Shown in pieces: positions 1 to 12,653 of a stretch of DNA of 64,000 bases. Each line of letters starts with the position of its first letter. Position 1 is the stretch's first letter. The stretch lies in NCBI GenBank assembly GCA_963924555.1, contig OZ004590.1, positions 1,961,001 to 2,025,000 on the forward strand, written 5' to 3'. Source of the DNA: Crambe crambe. Taxonomy: Eukaryota > Porifera > Demospongiae > Poecilosclerida > Crambeidae. The notes beneath the pieces were generated by a model, which worked only from the letters and a program-made list of their open reading frames with translations, searched no databases and was not told the origin of the DNA. A program made the translations under genes and the position numbers.

Positions 1-1
1 C

Positions 2-2458
2 AGCACTCGTACTTATGCTCTATTCCTTAATAACACAGCCAGGCAGGGAGCAGGAATTGCTTTATATGGCTTCTCATTCATCATCACAAGTGAGCAGTCA
101 CATATAACATTTTGTAATAACTCTGTTTCTAACAGAGGAGCAGCTATATATTACTACTCCATTGATAAGGATGCTTACATTAACTCTCGAACTTGTTTTA
201 TGGAGTCTCAGTTTCGGTCTGTCATGAGAAAAAGTGTTTATTATAATTTCTATGGTAACAAAGCTTTAAAAGATCCCACTTATGTTAATATGGAGGTGAG
301 AGATGATTCTATCTATGCCTCATCCTTGGCTTCGTGCTCCTCAGGAAATAGTGATAAACCATTCAAATTTAATGAAAATGCAAATTTTAATCACTACAAT
401 ATTTGTAAACAGAATATGATCCCGAATCTCCATGCTAATGTGAGCAATAATAGTTGTGACTATGGAGAGCCTGTTATATCAAGTATCGAAAGAAAAATTG
501 AATTCAATGGTAATGAAAGTACTATCATTAACTTTATACCTGGAAAAGAGTTTGAAATACCCCTTAACGCTTTGAATTATATGTCCTTGAAAGTTAACGC
601 ACTATTTCGTGTATCTATTAGGAATCATGGTAATTCTAATATCACTCTTCCTAAAGCATACAGGTATATTACGGGATATTTATTACGTTTGAAGGGCTGC
701 CCTGAAGACAGTGCTACAATTACCTTACTTGAATCAGGCTTCCGTAAATATTCTATTTCTTTTCAGGTGTATGCACTACACTGTCCTCCTCTTTATCGGT
801 GGGAGAACTGGGAATGTGTCTGTCGTTCTACTGTCGATCTGATTTTTGTAGAGTTCCATAAATGCAACAATTCCAATTACCATGCAAGTATAAGGTTAGG
901 TTACTGGATTGACTACACACATGCCAAGAATCTCACATCAAACACTTGTACAGAGCGTAGCTTTGCTTTGCTCACAAGCTATTGTCCACTTGGATACTGC
1001 TCACAAGATGTAGATGAAGACAATTATATTGAGCTTCCTAATGATACAGAGTCGATATCAATTTGCAACTTCAGAAAAGAACAGCTGTGTGGCAAGTGCA
1101 TAGATGGAAGAGCTGTCTTCTTTCACAGTGAGTCATTCAAATGTGGTAAAACTGACCTGTGTCATTTAGGGGCTCTCTTTTACCTCCTTTCTGAAATTCT
1201 TCCCATCACACTTCTCTTTCTGCTCATAATATTCTTCGACATCAGCTTCACATCTGGAGATTTAAATGGGTTTATATTCTTTGCTCAGGTTTACGATACG
1301 ATATCAAAAGTAGGAGGGAGCTTCATCACCCATTCTGATAGTTACAGCAAAATAAGTGTTGCTCATCGTATTATTTATAAGCTCTTTAACTTTGACTTCT
1401 TTAATACTGATGAGCTTTCCTTCTGTCTTTGGAACACACCCTCAACACTGGACATATTGGTCTTTAAGTACGTGACTGTAATTTATGCTTTAGTACTTGT
1501 TCTCGGCACAATTTGGCTGATTGGATTTTGCAGTAAGTTCAAATGCTTGAAATTCAGGCGTCCGAAATATTCAGTAATTCAAGGTTTGTCAGCCTTCCTG
1601 GTCATGGCATATTCTCAATGTTCATATATCTCTTTTTCAATACTGAATAAAATTACGATTTACAATGGATCAACAGCATATAAACAGGTTGTATTTCTAC
1701 AAGGAAACATTGAGTACATGACTAAAGCTCACCTTCCTTATGCCATTCCAGCTATCTTTTGCATTTGTTCCTTCATTGCTGTTCTTCCTCTACTGCTCAT
1801 CACTTACCCACTGTGTAACAAGGTGATCCGATTCCTAGGAATTGAAGAAAACTGCATCATCAAGTTCACATCTAGACTGATACCCATCACCAAAATAAAA
1901 CCTTTTCTTGACTGTTTTCAAGGTGCTTTCAAGGACAATTATCGTTTCTTTGCTGGATTCTATTTCGTGTATCGTGTTAGCATCTTATCTTCCAGGTTTG
2001 CAACTGGAGTCATGTTGATATATGTGATGATTGAGCTTCAACTGATAGTCATGATGGCCTTACATACGATTACTTGGCCTTACCAGAAAAAGATACACAA
2101 CATCATTGATTTCTTGGTTTTGACTAATTTAGCAATCATAAACACACTGAAATTGCTGAATTTTTTCTATGCTGAAAATAGTAAGAGATCAGAAAGTAAG
2201 TCTCATATAATCCACTGGATTCAGCTTTTCTTCATTTACCTTCCCCTCTTTGGTCTTATCTTGTGGTGCTTTCTCTATGTCACTCACAAGTTCAAGATTG
2301 TGTCGAGGATAAAGAAAAAAATGGGCAGAATAAGCAGAACAGATGATGGACATTTCGATGATGAGAACAATGAGGATTTTTATGACCGAGATCGAAGGCT
2401 TTCATCAGATTTATATCGCTTGGTAAAAGGAAGGCAATTGGAGAATTTAGTAACCTAA
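2..2458 (+). CDS. Beta-helix/multi-TM surface protein, copy A (5' truncated by window)
   Basis: The frame is open from base 2; the first Met at 200 is internal, because bases 2-199 align in frame with copy B (around 7230-7430). The product is the C-terminal part of a large membrane protein: the end of a repeat-rich ectodomain with many N-glycosylation sequons, a Cys-rich stretch ending in an LCGKC motif (about residue 295 counted from base 200), then about eight hydrophobic helices from roughly residue 322 to 695 and an acidic/basic cytoplasmic tail. Stop TAA at 2456-2458. It is intronless. No catalytic motif is seen; a receptor or channel-like role is only inference. The sequence is very similar to copy B, roughly 7.2 kb downstream. 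Expression and function unknown. Confidence 0.75.
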   Translation, partial: STRTYALFLNNTARQGAGIALYGFSFIITSEQSHITFCNNSVSNRGAAIYYYSIDKDAYINSRTCFMESQFRSVMRKSVYYNFYGNKALKDPTYVNMEVRDDSIYASSLASCSSGNSDKPFKFNENANFNHYNICKQNMIPNLHANVSNNSCDYGEPVISSIERKIEFNGNESTIINFIPGKEFEIPLNALNYMSLKVNALFRVSIRNHGNSNITLPKAYRYITGYLLRLKGCPEDSATITLLESGFRKYSISFQVYALHCPPLYRWENWECVCRSTVDLIFVEFHKCNNSNYHASIRLGYWIDYTHAKNLTSNTCTERSFALLTSYCPLGYCSQDVDEDNYIELPNDTESISICNFRKEQLCGKCIDGRAVFFHSESFKCGKTDLCHLGALFYLLSEILPITLLFLLIIFFDISFTSGDLNGFIFFAQVYDTISKVGGSFITHSDSYSKISVAHRIIYKLFNFDFFNTDELSFCLWNTPSTLDILVFKYVTVIYALVLVLGTIWLIGFCSKFKCLKFRRPKYSVIQGLSAFLVMAYSQCSYISFSILNKITIYNGSTAYKQVVFLQGNIEYMTKAHLPYAIPAIFCICSFIAVLPLLLITYPLCNKVIRFLGIEENCIIKFTSRLIPITKIKPFLDCFQGAFKDNYRFFAGFYFVYRVSILSSRFATGVMLIYVMIELQLIVMMALHTITWPYQKKIHNIIDFLVLTNLAIINTLKLLNFFYAENSKRSESKSHIIHWIQLFFIYLPLFGLILWCFLYVTHKFKIVSRIKKKMGRISRTDDGHFDDENNEDFYDRDRRLSSDLYRLVKGRQLENLVT

Positions 2459-3254
2459 ACTATAACAAAGTTACTCTGCCAACAGCTTATGTTTATATCA
2501 TTAACTTCATTTCCTGTAGCTAACCATTATTTTTTCATTACTGTATTAGAAAACACACAGAATTGTCAGTATAACTAGCTACGTATTTTAATCCCTTTTG
2601 TATCATACAAGATCATTAAATCAATTTTAATAATGAGTTGTGCATCACAAACCATGGATGACAGTTATGCTTCATGATAACATACATAGCTACGTAGATA
2701 TAGAAAATCACTAATGAGCAGTGAAGAGTCAACAGTGAAAGTATGTCTGGGCACGCAGCTTGGCACATCCTTCCTGCTTATTGAGAATGCACTGGCCCAA
2801 ATATCCACTCACCATGATGCATTTTAGTGATTGCGCTGCGTATTTTGCTCATGAATTGGTTAATGCAGCAGACTGGGACAGGCAAACAAATCCAACTAGC
2901 TTCCTAACTCGTGAACTTTCTTGATGAAATCAAACTTCTAAATCAATTTTGCTGACTTATTAAGGGAATCTCATAATACCAAACAAATATCTGAGTGGGG
3001 GAAAGCCACGGTGTGTCAGTGAATGATATTCCAAGTGAATAATGTGTCCCCACCCCCCACACAGGTGTCCCTCCCAGTGAACATAAACTCCATTGGCACA
3101 CATGTTGGCAGCTTTGATAGTTGGGGGGGGGAGCAAAACTCACCATCAAAATTTGCTTTATAATGTGATCTTGCAGGATAATTTTCAATTACATACTGTA
3201 ATGTGTTGTAATACAAATTAAATGTAGCTATAATAATAAGACAACACGGAAGCA
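2459..3254. repeat. 3' flank duplicated downstream of copy B
   Basis: This non-coding stretch (possible 3' UTR and spacer) matches 9642-10530: shared blocks include the region after the stop codon, the block around 2720-2770 versus 9925-9980, and the G/C-rich block at 3000-3140 versus 10205-10530. The downstream copy carries an extra insertion at about 10259-10420. It shows that the duplication unit includes both gene and flank. Confidence 0.7.
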
Positions 3255-3296
3255 CCTATCTATTTAATGATAATAAGCATAAGGTGTTGACAGAGA

Positions 3297-3578
3297 CTGA
3301 GTTATTTACTAAATTCTTCAATTGCCATTCTTTACCAAGTGATATGAATCTGATGATGATCTCAGTCATAAGAATCCTCATTGTCTTTATCATTAGTCCA
3401 TTATGCTCTGTTCTTCTTATGCTGCTCATTTTTTCTTGATTCTTGACACTGTGAACTTGTGAGTGGCATAGAGAAAGCACCACAAGACCAGAGGAAGGTA
3501 AATGAAGGAAAGCTGAATCCAGTGAATTAAAAGACTTATTTCCTGATCTCTACCATTTTCACAATTTCAGTGTATGAT
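3297..3578 (-). pseudogene. Inverted C-terminal fragment of the beta-helix/multi-TM gene
   Basis: Read on the minus strand, this matches the last helix and cytoplasmic tail of copies A and B (HWIQL-like, LWCFLYATHKF-like and RTEH motifs are recognisable) but with frameshifts and stops. It is a decayed third member in the opposite orientation to its neighbours, so the family has been rearranged as well as tandemly duplicated. Confidence 0.75.
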
Positions 3579-3689
3579 CACTTCCTTTATTGCCAACAAA
3601 AATATCAAACAGGTGAAAGTTTCCAGTTATTAAGAAGCCTGGAGCTGTACAGCGACATGATTGGAATGAAGATGTCCTCACAAAGTTGT

Positions 3690-3925
3690 GGTGGATGATT
3701 TCAATCATTGATGAGAGCCAAGGGTTGCCATAATCCTTTCCCCGGATGCTCCCTATGCCAAGTTAGGGGAAGTGGTGACTGGGAAGAAACCAGAATGACA
3801 CAGAGGGGGTCATCAATTTCAACTGTGGGCTAGGAATCCATGACATGATCATTGGGGCTAATGTAGTGGAGAAAGCCAAGAAGTTGGGCTTGGGGGTAGA
3901 GCTGGAACTGATTGGTTTTAGTTAG
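3690..3925 (+). pseudogene. Possible ornithine cyclodeaminase/mu-crystallin-like C-terminal fragment
   Basis: Short translated pieces in shifting frames read LGEVVTGKKP, then a GLGIHDMIIGANVVEKAKK-like stretch followed by LGLGVELEL. This resembles the C-terminal motif order of the ornithine cyclodeaminase/mu-crystallin family (a GEVV-GKKPGR motif, then GLAIxDxxxA and an alpha-helical KAKxxGLG). There is no complete ORF, no introns and several frame changes, so it would be a dead fragment, perhaps a retrocopy. The assignment rests on motif memory only. Confidence 0.4.
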
Positions 3926-5907
3926 TCTGTGCGTCTTAACTGCATGTGTGATGGAACTGAAAACAAAAATAACTTAAAGTAATCATAGCTAGAACCACCT
4001 TTGAACTTTGATAATACAAATCTAATAAACGATGATACAAAAAATAATAACAAAGTACTTTGTGTATTAAAAGGATACGTATGTATATAACTTGTCTGGA
4101 ATTTCCAGAAACACAATATGGTTTCAGGATAAAGTTGGGATACCAGGAAGTCCATCAACATGTAGCTATGTATGTATTAGCCCAAAGTTATACTGTATTC
4201 ACCACAGAGTTGTACTCTGAATTATGAAAGCTATAGAAACGCACGCAGCTTGAGGGACGGGGAACCAGGAGACTACATGTATGACCACAAAGCATGCTTG
4301 AAAGTTTAATCTCTTCTATAAAGTGCAGGGTGTCAAAAAATACACAGATCATTAAGTTCAAATTTCAGGGATTGACCTTAGCAGGATATCATTAAAGGAG
4401 GAGAGCTATTCTTGTAAAAGTGGATAGAGTTTATTCTTTGCATGAATTAAATCTACCTTTGAAAAGTCATATATTCCACACAAGTCCTCTTTCTCACAGT
4501 GAATCTCTTTACAACTTTAAATCCACACACAAATAAATAGAAACGAAATTAATACTCACCTCATGCTCTTTCTCCTACAAGTGAAATTGTTATTATTATG
4601 ATGGCATTTTTCCTAGGAGTGGGAGGTACAAATTAAAGGTACAGAGTCCCTCCATGGATCAAGTCTGGTATATAAGAATGATGGAGCACATGCTATGCGA
4701 TAAAAAGAGCTTTTTTTTAATCACAGGAGCAAGTCTTCTTTCTAATTAGTTCGCAGCTGAGCACTCTGCCAGTGGAGGTGACATGCATAGCTAGCTAGTT
4801 AACATTGAACCTATGTTACTGCTGGTATTTACTGTGTTCAGACTACATAATTATTTTCATTATGAATACAATGAGTAGATAAGGTTCTCAAGCTGCTACA
4901 TCGATCACACAGCCAATAGCAATCATGCAAAGTGCTTCAACTTCACCCTACGTAGGCTTTATCCAATTTGAGGTCCAAGCTTTATCAGTTACGTACATTG
5001 ATTCCACAGCCAGTAGTGATTAGATCTACAGCCTAGCTAAATGAAATTGTTTGTTTTACACTAGAAGGAAGGCAAAATTGGAATGTAATATGTCATCTTT
5101 TAAGATACAGTCCCTTATTAAAAACAGTGTACAGTGTAGTCCATTTTCAAAGTTATAGTAACTGTCTAGCTACTGAGTTATGTATAGACAGTATTAGCAA
5201 CATGATGATAATGTGTATGATATGTAGTATGATAGCTAGCAGTTATCATGATTTTGGGAGTACGTACAAACTGCAGAATTATTAAACTGTGCTCTTATCT
5301 TGAGAAACTACTAATTTTAGCTTCTTTGTATTTCGATATAATATATCAATAACTATGAGAAGCTTTTCATATAGCTATCCCTCAAAATTATTGAAGCTAC
5401 GTATGAGTAATATTATGTACATGTATAGCTACATTGCTGAATGCCCTGAAATGATTCCTAATAGACTTGCGAAACAGTACATTATAACTTTTAAGGAGCT
5501 GTTATATACTTCATGAAATTGCTTCTTTTACTCCAGAAGGAGTAGCACTCCAATGAATGTAGTTAACATGCCATTTTAAAATGCAGTACGTCCCTTACTG
5601 AAAACAGCTTACAGTGAAGATATCTACATCAGCAACATCATGACGCTAAGTGTATGATAATGGTTGTCATAATTTTGGGAGTAGGTACAGCAGAATTATT
5701 AAACTGTGCTCTTATCTTGATAAGATTGAAGCTAGCTATCATAAACGGAGTAAGATTGGTATCATTGTATGGTTGATAAAATATTATGTATGCACAGCTG
5801 GATTTGGGTATATAGATAAGTAATGTTTACCTTCAGTATAGTTACCATCATCATTATATAAACTAAAGGAATCAATTCATCCAATAGCCAAGCAGTTCAC
5901 AACAGAG
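3926..5907. other. Intergenic region with a degenerate direct duplication
   Basis: No gene recognised. Segment 5055-5305 is repeated imperfectly at 5525-5721 (shared blocks include TTAAACTGTGCTCTTATCTTGA). The segment just upstream of 5908 is the likely promoter region of copy B, but no core promoter motif stands out. Confidence 0.5.
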
Positions 5908-8900
5908 ATGGTTCTGTTCACAGTTTTCTGGCTTCTGCAAGCTCTTTCGATATCATCCAGTCAGGAAAGTTGTATTCTCAGTTTTAACGATAGTCTTGAC
6001 TTGCAAAGTTGTACTGAAGTGCATTTAAACATTGATTTCATTGAAATTAATGAAACAATAACAGTGTCAGGAAGCAGCAAGATCTTACTTCAAGGACTCA
6101 AAAATCGCAGCAAAGTTTCATGTTTGAGTGGCACTGGAGTGAAATTTGATCACATTGATAGTCTGAGAATCATTAACATTGAGTTCACCAACTGTGGAAT
6201 CCTGCATAATATTTCCAATAGCTACCAGTAAGATCATTTTTAAGTCTGCTATTTTCATCTGCAACAGCAGAAATGTGACTATTCTTAACACACATGTTGT
6301 CGACTCTGATGGTTCAGGACTGGTGCTCATGAATAACCACATGGTTAGTATTGAGCACAGTTCCTTCATAGGTGGTAGTATGAAAATGAACTATTTTGAC
6401 TTCAATGATGTGAGTATATCTGGTGGAGGAGGCATATTTATTACATTTACTTGCTCTTTGGCGATAAAGAGCCTCAATCTGAATTCAAGTTACTGTAAAG
6501 ATTCAACAGTCCTCATCAGATATGGCCACTTTATTGACTATATTTAGTGATTCAACAAGCTGCATTGATAACATCTTTTCTAGTTTGAATAAAGGAGGAG
6601 GAATCGGTCTCATTTTAAGAAATTCGTCAATGTATAATGTTTCTATAGTGCATTCAGAGTTGAACAGTAACAAGGCTCAGTGGGGTGGAGGGTTCAGAGT
6701 TGTCATCTGTAGTAATGCAACAGATAATGTCATAAATCTGCAGCATTCTGAGTTAGAGAGCAACAGTGCAGCAGCTGATCATGGAGCTGGTGGGATTACT
6801 GCTGCATTTGTTGGCAGTAGAGTAATCAGAAATATTGTTAATGTATATTCAATTATGCTAACTGGTAACCATGCCCTCTATGGTGGTGGAACCTCTCTCT
6901 TCACTTACTTTGCACAAAATCAAGACAACAATACTTTTAATATGTCAAATTGCACCTGGAAGCAAAACTATGCCCACTATGGAGCAGCCTTTTATGTATC
7001 TCCCAAAATAAAAGGTGTTGTTGGTAAAAACACACTGCCACAGCTGAATTTTATCAATTGCTCCTTTGAATCCAATTACATTTACTCTGAAAATATCACA
7101 GGCATTGTGAAAAGAATGGATGATGGCATTGTTATGGTAACTGGTTTCACTGTGAATTTTGCGGGAAATGTAACATTTGCTAATAATCGAAAAGGTTCAT
7201 GTATATATGCCATTTCGAGTGTTGTCCACTTCAGCACTCATACTTATGCTCTATTTCTTAATAACACAGCCTGGCAGGGAGCAGGCATTGCTTTATATGG
7301 CTTCTCATTGATCATCGCAAGTGAGCAATCACACATCATATTTTGTAATAACTCTGTTTTTAACAGAGGAGCAGCTATATATTACAACTCCATTGATAAG
7401 AATGCTTACATTCGCACTCAAACTTGCTTCTTACAGTCTCTGCCACAGTCTACCATGACATCCTGGAAAACAGTATATTTTAAATTCTATGGAAATAAAG
7501 CTTTAAAAGACCCCACATATGATAATGGGGTGATGAGAGATGATTCCATTTATGCCTCATCATTGGCTTCGTGCTTTTCAGGAAATGATAAACAATTCAA
7601 ATTTTATGAAACTGCAAATTTTAATCACTACGATGTCTGTACACAGAATATGATCCTAAATCTCTATGGTAATAAAAGTCGTTATGACTATGGAGAGCCT
7701 GATGTATCAAGTATTGAAAGAGAAATTGAATTCGATGGTAACAAAAGTACTATCATTAACTTTATACCTGGAAAGAAGTTTGAGATACCATTTAAAGTAA
7801 TGAAGTATAGTTCCTTAAAAGATAACACACCATTTCATGTGTCTATCAGGAATCATGGTAATTCCAATATCACTCGTCCTAAAGCATACAGGTATATTAC
7901 AGGACATTCATTACGCTTGAAGGGCTGTCCTGAAGACAATGCTACAATTACTTTACTTGAGTCAGGCTTCCGTAAATATTCTATTTCTTTTCGGGTGTAT
8001 GCACTACATTGTCCTCCTCTTTATCGTTTGGAGAATGGGGAATGTGTCTGTCGTTCTACTGCTGATCTGAACTTTGTAGAGTTCCATAAATGCAATAACT
8101 CCAATTACCATGCAAGTATAAGGTTAGGTTACTGGATTGGTTACACACGTGCTGGAAATCTGACTTCAAACACTTGTACAGAGCGTAGCTTTGCTTTGCT
8201 CACAAGCTATTGTCCACTTGGATACTGCTCACGAGGTGTAGATGAAGATAATTCCATTGAACTTCCTAATCATACATCCTCAATATCAATTTGCAATTTC
8301 AGAAAGGAACAGCTGTGTGGCAAGTGTGAAGATGGAAAAGCTGTTTTCTTTCACAGTGAGTCATTCAAATGTGGTGAAACTCTCTTGTGTCATTTAGGGC
8401 CTCTCTTTTACCTCCTTTCTGAGATTCTTCCTATCACATTTCTCTTTCTGTTTGTGATATTTTTCAACATCAGTTTCACATCTGGAGATCTAAATGGGTT
8501 TATATTCTTTGCTCAAGTTTACGATACGATATCAAAAGTAGGAGGGAGTTTCATCACTCATTCTGATAGTTACAGCAAAATAAGTGTTGCTCATCGTCTC
8601 ATCTATAAACTCTTCAACTTTGACTTCTTTGATACTGATGAGCTTTCCTTCTGTCTTTGGAACACACCCTCAACACTGGACATATTGATTTTCAAGTACG
8701 TGACTGGCATCTATGCTTTAGTACTCATTCTCGGCACAATTTGGCTGATTGGATTTTGCAGTAAGTTCAAATGCTTGAAATTCAGGCATCCGAAATATTC
8801 AGTCATTCAAGGTCTGTCAGCCTTCCTGGTCATGGCATATTCTCAATGTTCATATATCTCATTTTCAATTCTGAATGAAATCACAATTTACAAAGAATCG

Positions 8901-9641
8901 ATAGCATATAAACGGGTAGTATTCCTACAAGGAAACATTGAGTATATGACTAAAGCTCACCTTCCTTGTGCTATTCCAGCTATCTTTTGCATTTGTTCCT
9001 TCATTGCTGTTCTGCCTATACTGCTCATCACTTACCCACTGTGTAACAAGGTGATCAGGTTCCTAGGAATCGAGGAAAATTGTATCGTCAAGTTCACATC
9101 TAGACTGATACCCATCACCAAAATAAAACCTTTTCTTGACTGTTTTCAAGGTGCTTTCAAGGACAACTATCATTTCTTTGCAGGATTCTATTTCGTTTAT
9201 CATGTGAGTATCTTATCTTCCAGGTTTGCAACTGGAGTCATGCTGATATATGTGATAATTGAGCTTCAACTGATAGTCATGTTGGCCTTACACACGATTA
9301 CTTGGCCTTACCAGAAAAAGATATACAACATCATTGATTTCTTGGTTTTGACTAATTTAACAATCATAAATACACTGAAATTGCTGAATTTTTTCTATGC
9401 TGAAAATGGCAAGAGATCAGGAAATAAGTCTCATATAATCCACTGGATTCAGCTTTTCTTCATTTACCTTCCCCTCTTTGATCTTGCCTTGTGGTGCTTT
9501 CTCTATGCCACTCACAAGTTCAAGATTGTGTTGAGGATCAAGAAAAAAATTGGCAGCATATGCAGAACAGAGCACAATAAACATTATTCTGATGATGAGG
9601 ACAATGAGGATTTTTATGACCGAGATCGAACACTTTCATAA
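5908..9641 (+). pseudogene. Beta-helix/multi-TM surface protein, copy B (two frameshifts, early stop)
   Basis: Starts with a plausible signal peptide (MVLFTVFWLLQALSISSSQ) at 5908. The coding frame changes near 6228 and again near 6515-6545, with the reading frame advancing each time, so three overlapping frames (5908-6231, 6179-6547, 6522-9641) together make one protein of about 1240 residues. The N-terminal ~600 residues show Gly-Gly and Asn-rich repeats of the type seen in parallel beta-helix or polymorphic-membrane-protein ectodomains; then come the LCGKC Cys-rich motif, about eight TM helices and an acidic tail. Relative to copy A, a C-to-A change makes a premature TAA at 9639-9641 and removes the last ~16 residues. 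The shifts are not at homopolymers, so real decay is more likely than sequencing error, though an allelic intact version could exist. Confidence 0.75.
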
Positions 9642-10581
9642 GATTCATATCGCTTGGTAAAAGGAAGGCAATTGGAGAATTTATTAACCTGAACTATAAC
9701 AAAATTACTCCACCAACAGCTTATGTTCATATTATTAAACTGACTGTAGCTAACCATTTCATTACTGTATTAGAAAACACACTGAATTATCTGTGTAATA
9801 ACTAGCTATTTTCATCACTTTTTGTAAGATCATTTAGCTAATAGTGAGTTGTGCATCACAAGCCATATAGATGACATTTATGCTTCATGATAACATACGT
9901 AGATATAAAAAATCATTAATGAGCAGTGAAGAGTCAACAGTTCATAAGTGAAAGTATGTCTGGGCACGCAGCTTGGCACATCCTTTCTGTGCTTATTGAA
10001 AATGTACTAGCCCAAATATCCACTGACCAAGATGCATTTTAGTGTTTGCACTGCTTATTTTGCTCATGAATGGTTAATGCAGCAGACAAACAAATCCAAC
10101 TAGCTTCCTAACTCATCAAGCAGTGAACTTTCCTGATGAAATTGAACTTCACTATTATTAAGGGACAGAAAAAGTGACCTCTTAAATCTCATATACCAAA
10201 CATAATTAATATTGGGAGTGGGGGGAAAGCCATGGTGTGGCAGTGAATGATATCCCCCAGGCCTGTAGCCAGCAGGGGGCTCAACAGGCTTTTGATGGGT
10301 CACACTTATGCATGTATTAGTTTCCTGAATCAATAACCATTTTATTTCATGCGCATCTTAGATGAGTAACACAATAATTAGCTACGTAGCTCATTAATTA
10401 GTTTTCTAAAATCCTGGCTGAATAATGTGTCCCCCACTCCTGCAGACAGGGGGAAAAACTGTCCCTCCCAGTGAACATAAGCTCCAAGGGCACATTATGT
10501 TGGCAGCTTTGATATTTGGGGGGTGGGCAAATAATGTCTGCAGAACAAGAAAAATTTTTGAGGGATGCCAGTGGTCATTAT
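9642..10581. repeat. Downstream copy of the duplicated 3' flank, with an extra insertion
   Basis: Counterpart of 2459-3160. It contains an additional block at about 10259-10420 absent from the upstream copy. No coding potential is supported. Confidence 0.65.
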
Positions 10582-10814
10582 CAGAGGTAGATCCAGCAAT
10601 TTTGAAAGGGAAGGGTCCAACATGCCCCTCCTGTAGAAGCAAAAAATTAGTTAAATTAGAATCCCTTTAGAGAACAAAATGAGTCAATAATCAGAAATCG
10701 TCCTTTGTGCTGCATTATACACCTATTAACAACTTGTCAACAAATGCAACTTCAAAATAAAAAAAAGGGGGGGGGGTCTGGACCCCCTGGACCCCTACCC
10801 TGGATCTGCCCCTG
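10582..10814. mobile_element. hAT-like MITE with G-rich interior
   Basis: Begins CAGAGGTAGATCCAG and ends with the inverted form CTGGATCTGCCCCTG; the interior holds an 11-G run and GGACCCC-type blocks. CAG(G/A)GG-type ends next to a GATCC block are typical of hAT non-autonomous elements. No clean 8-bp target duplication is visible, so the superfamily is tentative. Confidence 0.45.
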
Positions 10815-10859
10815 ATTGTCACCATAGATTATAGCTAGTGCTAGTGATTGCTGGAGTGC

Positions 10860-11485
10860 ATGGCAGATTTTTCATAAACAGCAACAGTAATGCATGCAAA
10901 GCTGGAAGATCTCCCATAGGAGGCTGATCATGCAATGGCATCCTTAGCAGTGAGCACTTCCCTCTCCACTATTTGTAGTGCATGACAGAACCAACCCACT
11001 TCCTCAACTATGGCTTCATCCAGGCATGCTTGAGGTGGTTCTATTTTTGTGTTAATAAAACTGGGGACAGGAATAGCAGAGGTTACAGCTGGAACATAAT
11101 GCATAATCTGGGAGATAGTGCTTATCTCAAAAAGTTGGTATGATTACAGGTGGTCTGCTCTCACCCTGGTTTGAAACTGATTCAAGTCCCATGAAAGGAG
11201 GTTAGTTAAGTTGTTGAACTAGGGTTGTGATCAAGGTTGTCCAAAGCACCCACGGTAAATAAACCCTACCTCATCTTCCCCAAATCGTTCATAAATAGCA
11301 GTGGAAATCCATTTCTCCTGCTCCAGGACCCTATCATATGAAATGCTGATTCCCATTTGATTAATTTGTTGGATGAGTTTTTTGCTCCGAGTGGTTCTCG
11401 TTACAGAGTGTGTCTTGATTTCCCATCCAATTTGGAGGGTCATTTCTTCACATAGTAGATAATATCCACACCTTGTTGAAATCAT
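10860..11485 (-). pseudogene. Decayed transposon ORF (family with LDHNPSSTT motif)
   Basis: Minus-strand ORF 11485-11231 contains SKKLIQQINQMGISISYDRV; beyond its stop, in broken frames, come LDHNPSSTT, SFHGT and HDQPPMGDLPALHAL. This motif order belongs, as I recall it, to a widespread animal transposon-encoded protein family that also carries an N-terminal CxxC finger and an XPG-like GCDxxS...GIGK motif, both seen in other relics in this window (34-37 kb and 25-26 kb). Only the middle portion is preserved here, with stops and frameshifts. Function in the live element is presumed transposition-related. Confidence 0.55.
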
Positions 11486-12653
11486 CCATACGTAGGTCTC
11501 CTCTCTTTTTTAAACAGTTATGGGGGTAACTAATCTCAGAACATTTTAGAGTTTAAAGTTGTGGTGGGAATGCCAAACTCTTTAGCAGTCCTACATTTAC
11601 TGCTATTTTATTATACCACTGACCTAGCATTGACTGTTCACTCCATCGCTTGTACTTTCTTCAACTATTCTTAATAGAAACCTCCTCACTGGCAATTTTA
11701 GTTCTTCCCAGAGGTTTCTTTTGCACAGTATTTTATCTTTCCAGGCACATGTACAGCTTAGAACTAGAAATGAGCAATAACAAGGCAGGCACATGTTGCA
11801 CTCTGTGCATCTCTGGATTGAATTGTGTGGTCAATTTTTAAATAGTAGGTGGTGGTTAATTTTTGATGCCTTAGAATATTTATTATTATGCATCTTGTAC
11901 TATAGTGAAGCCATACATCAAAGGCACTGCCTAGAGTTTATACTGAAACCACAGTCTGATGTATCTATAGCAATGTTTATGCTTCAAAATAAGCTTTATT
12001 CCAGGTTGCAAGCATAATCACCCCCCCTCCCTGAAAAATTTCCTGCATAGAGCCCTACCTCCATTGCAAGAATATAGTGCCTGATAATTATGTGAACCAG
12101 CCACTCAGTGACGAACCTACGTTTAGTCACCAAAACTTGGCTAAAATTTTTTATAGCATATAGCTAGCTAATATTATTGACAACTGTGATCTTTGAACAA
12201 AGCACATGCAGGGCTATTTCTAAATGAACTTCAATCTTGCGTTCTTATGATATGGGTTTTTTCTTTGCCATGATTGTACATTGTGCAGTTCTGAAAAGTT
12301 TAGCAAGTTCAGTCAAGTAACCCCTTACCCATCACAAACTATACTGGCATGTGGGGCAGAGCCGCAGTCCAGACCTGTTACAAGTTGTAGATTCTTCGCT
12401 GTGTAGCAATAGTACAAAAACAACCTTGAAAAAGCACTGATAGAGTAGTGAGTGTCATTCGAGAGGTATTATTGGGGGAATATTTTCTTTTTGTCCACAA
12501 ATGCTCCTAATGAATCGCTAAAGACCCCAGCCGTAAAAAGCTTGCACAGAGATGCGAGCTATTCAACTTATGCGCTTGGAAATATGTATCATCTTCGCTA
12601 CTTTCGGTACTCTTCGGCCTTGAGAGCCCGGCGCGAGGCTACTTCGGCCTAAC
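11486..12653. repeat. Intergenic region with a dispersed repeat shared with 47.1-47.5 kb
   Basis: Segment about 11938-12260 recurs at 47130-47480 in the same orientation (both contain TCTGATGTATCTATAGCAAT, a poly-C run and TTTCCTGCATAGAGCCCT). No gene is supported in the remainder; short ORFs here have no recognisable features. Confidence 0.55.
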
